A stretch of 64,000 bases of DNA from Rapana venosa (taxonomy: Eukaryota > Mollusca > Gastropoda > Neogastropoda > Muricidae). Of this stretch, positions 36,554-44,100 are shown in pieces (position 1 is the first letter of the stretch; each line of letters opens with the position of its first letter). The DNA lies in the NCBI GenBank assembly GCA_028751875.1, contig CM054140.1, forward strand, positions 50,115,671 through 50,179,670. Reading direction: 5' to 3'. Both the position numbers and the translations under genes were made by a program. A model generated the notes under the pieces. That model was not told the DNA's origin. It searched no databases and saw only the letters and a program-made list of their open reading frames with translations.

Positions 36554-37473
36554 TAGCGCCCAGACCACCACTCATGGTCTAATGGATGGGGGAAAAGTTT
36601 CGGGCCCAGACGGGATACGAACCCGGACTTTTCGCTTTCTAGACAGGCGCGTTACCTCTAGACCACCGATCCATTTTTATGGGGGAGGGGGGGGATGCCC
36701 CCTTTTTTTAATTTTAGGAGGCCCTTGGGCCCCTATTTTTGAAATCCTAGAATCAACACTGCATCTAATATTACTGAAAGTTATCTTCTATCACCGACTT
36801 TCCCCATTCAATGCATAGCATTGAACAGCTAAGTGCCTCAACAGTGCTCTTCTTTCATAAAAACCAAAACTCTCAACCATAGAATTAATATCTGTACAGA
36901 TTGAAAGTGACCAAAGAAATTATAGAAGTGATTGTGGGCATTATAACAAGAAATTGAAAGTAACCAAGAGCAGAATGTGTGCAATATGACAGAAATTGAA
37001 AATAACCAAGGAAATTATAGAAGTGATTGTATGCATTATGACAGAAATTGAAAGTAACCAACTGATTGTGTACATTATGACTGAAATTGAAAGTGACCAA
37101 CTGATTGTGTGCATTATGACAGAAAATGAAAGTAACCAACTGATTGTGTGCATTATGACAGAAATTGAAAGTGACCAACTGATTGTGTGCATTATGACAG
37201 AAAATGAAAGTAACCAACTGATTGTGTGCATTATGACAGAAAATGAAAGTAACCAACTGATTGTGTGCATTATGACAGAAATTGAAAGTGACCAAGGAGA
37301 AGGATGACAGTAAACCCCCCAGTGCTGGTGATCTCCTGAGAGAGAGGATTATTCGTCGAGCAGCCGTTGAATTTCAGGATGGCATGTATGGTATCCTTTT
37401 TTTTTTGTCCAAAATGTTGTTTATTCAAGTTTCTGATTTTTTTCCATTTTGCTTGATTCTCTCTCTCTCTGTC

Positions 37474-37567
<94 letters not shown>

Positions 37568-37952
37568 CCCTCCCCCCTCTCCCCTTCCCTTCCAATTATC
37601 TTATTCATAAATTGCTCATTTAGCATGGATTTTTAAAAAAATTGACCTTTTTTGCTTATTTGTTCTTTGTTTGTGGGCATTTTTTGACATTAGGAACAGA
37701 GCAGTGCAATATTAAAGACAACTTTTTAAAAAGTTGAAATGAAATTTATTTTATCATTATGGAAAAGACTCCAGTACATGAATAGTATTTTCAAAGGGAA
37801 GTAGTTTCTTATTGTTTTTCCAATTTTCCTTCACTCTGAGCAGTGAATCTAGGAATCGGCATGCCCATGTTGGCCAGTAACTTCATCAAGCCTGGCCTGA
37901 CTGTCCATCTGCAGAGTGAGAACGGCATTCTGGGTCTGGTCAGTTCAGCCTT

Positions 37953-38005
<53 letters not shown>

Positions 38006-40749
38006 GAGTTGGGGGGGATATGATGTGTATGTGGCAAGGGGATGTTACATGTGTGTTTGGGATGGGGTGTGGTGGTGATGGTGGTTACAGTTGGTGTGTG
38101 TGTGTGGGTGGATTGGTAAGTGGGTGGTATGTGGGTGGATTGTTGGATAGGGGAAGGCATGGTGTGTGAAACTGTAACCAAATGTAGATATTGATGGCAA
38201 AAGTAGACACCTTGGGCTGGTGAGGGGGATGATAGTGGTTGATCATGTGCTGACTGGTTACCATCCTGACCCCAGGCCTCCAGCCTCCTGGTGCTCACAC
38301 AATTCAGGTAAAACAACCTCCAGCTTTCCCTTCAGCAGCCAGTGAAAAGAGATCGGCCATTAGCAATGTTTGTTAACAAGTTTAGCGAATGATGCCAAAA
38401 CTTTTTGTCCTGATTCTTCTATCCGCATCAAGTTCATCATCCAGTTGATTGATTGAGTCATCCTCATTGTTGTATGTCACCGAAATCCTGTCTTCATTGT
38501 CCAATTCATCAATGTCAAATTTTGTGTCAGAACTGTCCGATTGCGATTCAGTAGGTTTTTGTTTTTCACCTTGTGTTACCAAGTCAAATCCTTTCTTCCC
38601 AGCTGTATAATCAATCCCTCTTGACTGACTGCTCATGATTTGTGGTGAAAGCTCAGACATAATTTTTGGAGGTTATCATTCTATAGATCTACATTGTGGA
38701 ATTGATATTCCCGTTTGACATCAAGGTTTCCCAGTTTGAGACAGGCATTTCAGTATTTCTGACTTTGTCTTCAGACATACTGAGATGTCGTCATGAGCCC
38801 AAAGTGGCATGTTTGTTTTGCGTTGATCATAAGCTGACCTTTGTTGCCAACTAAGGGCTGTGGAGGCTGTGTGAGAACTCCAAGCTCCTGCCATGCCTGG
38901 CCACTGTGGCAGAACCAGTGACTTGCACTTCCAAACTCAGTGCCAAACACTAAATTGAAGAAAACAAAAGTCCTACCGAGTTTGACACTTGGTAGCAAAA
39001 CACCCACACACAATATACTATTCAAACAAGAGAAATTCATGCAGACTGTCATAAACGAAGCATGCAGACTATCGTAAAAAAACAACTGCAGTTTATTTTT
39101 ACTCGCCACACTGATGACCTCCTCAGCTGCTGACTTTTGCGCCTCTGACTCACACATGCATGCTCTCTGCACCGCATCTGACGTGATTTCTCTGTAGGGA
39201 AAATAGATAACAAATTGTCAGTAGTTCAAATTATGGGCGAAAACAAAGAGAGAAGTAGTTACACCCAAACCTCTGCCGATACAGGGTCCTTTCCCCCGTG
39301 AAGATGAGGTGGATCCAGACCTGATCAACGCTGGAAAGGAAACGGTGACAGCTATTCCTGAGAGCTCTTACTTCTCCAGTGATGAGTCTTTCGCTATGAT
39401 CAGGGGGTAAGTTGAGGAAATCGTACTAGAACTGCTACCACTACTGCTACTAGGCACCTATCGTCTATCTCTCTTGACTGGCTACTCATTGTGTTCCGGC
39501 GGGAACAGATGACAAAATTTACAAAACTACATACACATGGGGACTGGATGAAGAAAAGCACATGAATGCTTATTCCATTATCCTTGACATTAAAGAATAA
39601 AATTATTTTTTAAAAACTTGCGCGCGCGCACACACACACACACACATGCACACACACGTGCGTGCATGTGTGTGTGAATACAAATGACATGCATTTTTTA
39701 AAAGAATTCATTTTTACTCTCATACCCATACTCTGCAGAAAAGCAGTTTTTATCCTGACCTCACCTACAGTTTCTTTAATTTTGCAGAGGACATGTGGGT
39801 CTGACAATTCTGGGTGCCATGCAAGTCTCACAGTATGGAGATTTAGCCAACTGGATGATTCCTGTGAGTTGTAGACTGTGTGTGTGTGTGTGGGGGGGGG
39901 TATGTGTATGCATGAGGCATGGGCAGAATTCTGTTGTAAATGTTGAGCTTTTCAATGTTTTAAAATTTTTCTACTGTTCTGCCATTTCATTATTTTTCTA
40001 TTCTTTGCCATCAGAACCAAAATGCATTCCAACTGCGGTCAAAAATGATCAGGGAAATGTATCATCTTCAAATGTTAACCCTAGTAACAGCGTTGCTGGA
40101 ACATTTTGGGATGACCTTGCAATGCTGCATGGCAGATCAAGGAATTGTGGGGTGATGTAGGTGATCATAATTGATGGCTTACTTTCGCTTGCAAAAGTCA
40201 CCCAGTGAATGTTAAGACCATTGTAAGGGCGCAGAAAGGGCTGAAGTAAGTTCATCACACTTGAGCAGTGTATATATATATATAGATAGATAGATATATA
40301 TATATACATATTGATATATATATATATATTGATATATATATATATTGATATATATATATATATATATATATTGATGTATATATAGAGATATATATAGATA
40401 GATAGATACACACACCTACAGTTCTTTTTGGGGACATGATAGCTCAGTGGTCAGAGCACTTGCTTTCCCCAAGCTATTGTTAAGCAACATCAAGTTTGGT
40501 CACCAAGTGGATGGGTGACGGTTTGCGCACCTTGTCTTCAGTACAGTCCCCCAGTTCACCCAGCTGCAAATGTGTACCTGCCCTCTTTAGGGTCAGGGAA
40601 GGTAAAGCAGTGAGGTAGAGGAGATAGGCGCCACCCTCAATATGCTGGGCCCTAGAGAAGCTGAGGTCTCTGGTGCCTCACTCCCCTATGACCACATAGG
40701 TTATATATGTGTGTGTGTGTGTGTGGATCTATATATATATATGTATGTG

Positions 40750-40823
<74 letters not shown>

Positions 40824-40840
40824 ATATATATGTATGTATG

Positions 40841-40880
<40 letters not shown>

Positions 40881-41091
40881 TATAATAGTGTGTGTGTGTA
40901 TATATATATGTGTATATATATATGTGTATATATATATGTGTGTGTGTATATAGATATATATAGATGTATATATATAGAGAGATATATATTTTTATATATA
41001 TATATATATGTTTCCCTCCCTCTCTCTCCCTTCTCTCTCTCCCTCTACCTCTCTCCGTCTACCTCTCTCTCTCCCATTCTCTCCTTCCCAC

Positions 41092-41173
<82 letters not shown>

Positions 41174-44100
41174 GTCCTGACTGCTGCAGTGAGAGGTTTG
41201 CTGTTTTCAGGGGAAGATGGTGAAAGGTATGGGTGGGGCCATGGACCTGGTGTCCAGCCACGGCACCAAGGTCATCATCACCATGGAACACACGGCCAAG
41301 GTCGCACCCTAGTCTCTCTGTCTGTCTGTCTGTCTGTCTGCCTCTCTGTCTGTCTGTCTGTTGCAGCTGTGCTGTGTATTGTTTACAGGGAAAAATAGTA
41401 CTGTCTGACACCTAATAATAATGATGATGATACATGGAATTTGCATATAGCACTAAACCTTGTAAAGCTAACAAATCAAAACGCTTGCATTCAAAACATT
41501 GACATGCATGCAACCATCCACTAAAGATTTCCTCTTTTTATTTGGTCAGCAAATTCCCCTGCCTGAGTACAAGAGACTGCAGATTGCTTAGCGTGTAGTG
41601 ATAAGTTTCATTGCAAAAGCAAGAAGTCATGTTTGATTTTGATTTCTCTTTTCATTTTTTCAATTTTCAGTGTGTCTGTACATAAATGGTAAGAAGTTTT
41701 GTCACATCTCAGTGACTGTGTGAGAATGCTTTCATATATTATAGTCACAGCTCCAACAAGCTTTCTCTAGCAAATGGTTGCCTCATGAAGACTGAACGAA
41801 AGTGTTTCAGTGTCAGTGATCGTGTCTATTGCACCAGCTTTGTCGGAACTGTCAGGCAATTAGTAGTATTACCTTGTAAGGGAAAAGTGTATAAGATTTT
41901 ATTTATTTTTATTTTATTCTGATATATGGAAATGGAATAAGCACTCATGTGCTTTTTTACATCCAGTCCCTGTGTGTATACGGTTTTGTAAATGTTATCA
42001 TCTGTTCCCACCGGCACACAATGGCCTACTCTTATGAAAAGCAGAACCGGATTTAACATGTGCACAAGATGTTCTGCGTGCATTCGCACATGGGGCCTCG
42101 GTTTATAGTCTCATCCGAAGGACTTTTTGGGGAGAGTGTAGTCTGCACTGATGTTAACTCCAGGGGAAGATATCCCCTTGAACGGGAATCAAACCCGGGT
42201 CATCAGATTGCGAGCGCAATGTTCTGACCACTAGGCTATCCCGTATCCCCCTTACCCAGTGTGTTTGCGAGTGTTCAGTAAAGTGTTGTTGATGTATATT
42301 GTTTGAAGCAGTTGTGGCTTTGTTGAGATTAAGCCAAAGAAGTGTTCATTATTGCCACTGTTGTTGTTGTTGTTGTTGTTATCATCAAGAGTGATGTGGT
42401 GATTTTCACAGGGCGGGAAACACAAGATCCTGGAAGAATGCAGCCTACCGTTGACAGGCAAAAACTGTGTTGATGTCATCATCACTGAAAAGGTCAGAGC
42501 TTTGTCCCCCAAAAATACACACACACACACACACACACTCTGACAATCAGGGAGGTATGTCAGATAATGTAAAACTGTTTTGGTCAGAATTCGAATGACT
42601 ATTGGAACAAAAGAATTTCTTTTTCTGTTTGTGTTGTAGCACAAAAAACAGCATCCTAAAGGCAAAAAATGAAATAACAAAGACACAGCATGGGAAGGAT
42701 GTTTATTTATTTTTGTATTTTTATTTATTCATACCACTTTAAGTTACGGCAGATTTCTCTGCGTGAAATTGGGGCTGCTCTCCCTGGGGAGAGCGCGTCG
42801 CCACAAGAGCAGTGCCACCCATATTTTTTCTTTTGTCTGCAAGTGTATTTGTTTCCCTATCAGAGTGGCTTTTTTCTACAGAATTTTGCCAGGGACAACT
42901 CTCTTGTTGCCGTGGGTTCTTTTACATGCACTAAATAATTTTGTGTAACACACAGGACCTCAGTTTATCACCTCATCTGGAAGACTAGCACCCAGACCAC
43001 CACTCAAGGTCTGATGGATGGGGGAAAAGTTTTGGGTCCAAACGGGATCAGCCAAGATGGCTGTCGCTTTGCGTACAAGCTGCTGATTGCAGAACGACTT
43101 GAGATCTCTTTGTTCTTCTCCAATTATTTTTTAGCAGATTCTAACAATTCTCTGAAGACTATTCTTGTTTTTAACACTAAGGCTATTGTACCAACAGATG
43201 AAAGCAAAACTTAGAACACTCTCTATGTAAGACTTGTACAAGAAAGAATCATTTTGTCAACAAAAAAATGAGTTAAGCTTCCTTAGAAAATACATACATT
43301 GTTGCCCCTTTTTAACAATAGTGTTAGTGTTAGCATCCCAGTTTAACTTGTCATCAAAAATAGTTCCCTGATACTTGCACTTCGAAACGTTCTCAACTTC
43401 TTGAGTATGGATGCTAATATGCTCAGAAGTGTGACCCGATCTTCTGAAATTGATAGGAAGATCTTTAGTTTTAGAAACATTTAACTCCAGATACACCTCA
43501 TCACACCAGTTGACAAAATCGGTGAGGGCTGGACCATGGTCTTGGACAGATCCAGATAAGAGGCAAAGAGCACTGTCGTCTGCAAATTTTACAAGAAAGG
43601 AATTTTCATAGCTGCTTCTGCTATAATCTGTGTATAGAATGTACAGAAGTGGCGAGATAACGCAACTTTTGGAGAAACAGTACAGGTAAATCTAACCAAT
43701 GAAGATAGTTTGTTGGCAAAAACGCGCTGTGGTCTGTTAGTTAAAAATTTAATCAGCCAACGAACAAGATGATTGTCTAGGTCAAATTTTGAAAGTATTT
43801 TGTGAACAAGAACATGAGGCTGCATTGTATTGAAAGCTGAACTAAAAAGTCAGTAAACAATATTCTGGCATGAGAGTCAGGTGCTTCTAAGTGGTTGTAC
43901 AACTTGTTCAAAATGAGCAGTTTGGCATCTTCGACACCTCGTCCTGTCCTGTATGCAAACTGTAGCGGGTCAAGGTCTTTCTCTGTAGCGGAAAGAATGA
44001 GAGATTTTACTATCTTTTCTAGCGTTTTCATCACAAGAGATGTGAGAGCTACAGATCTAAAAGCATTAGGCCTAGAAGGATTTGGTTTCTTTGGAAGAGG

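Noticed and set aside
40049..41415. Tyr/Ile- and Ser/Leu-rich frames
   Set aside because: They are translations of TA and CT microsatellites.
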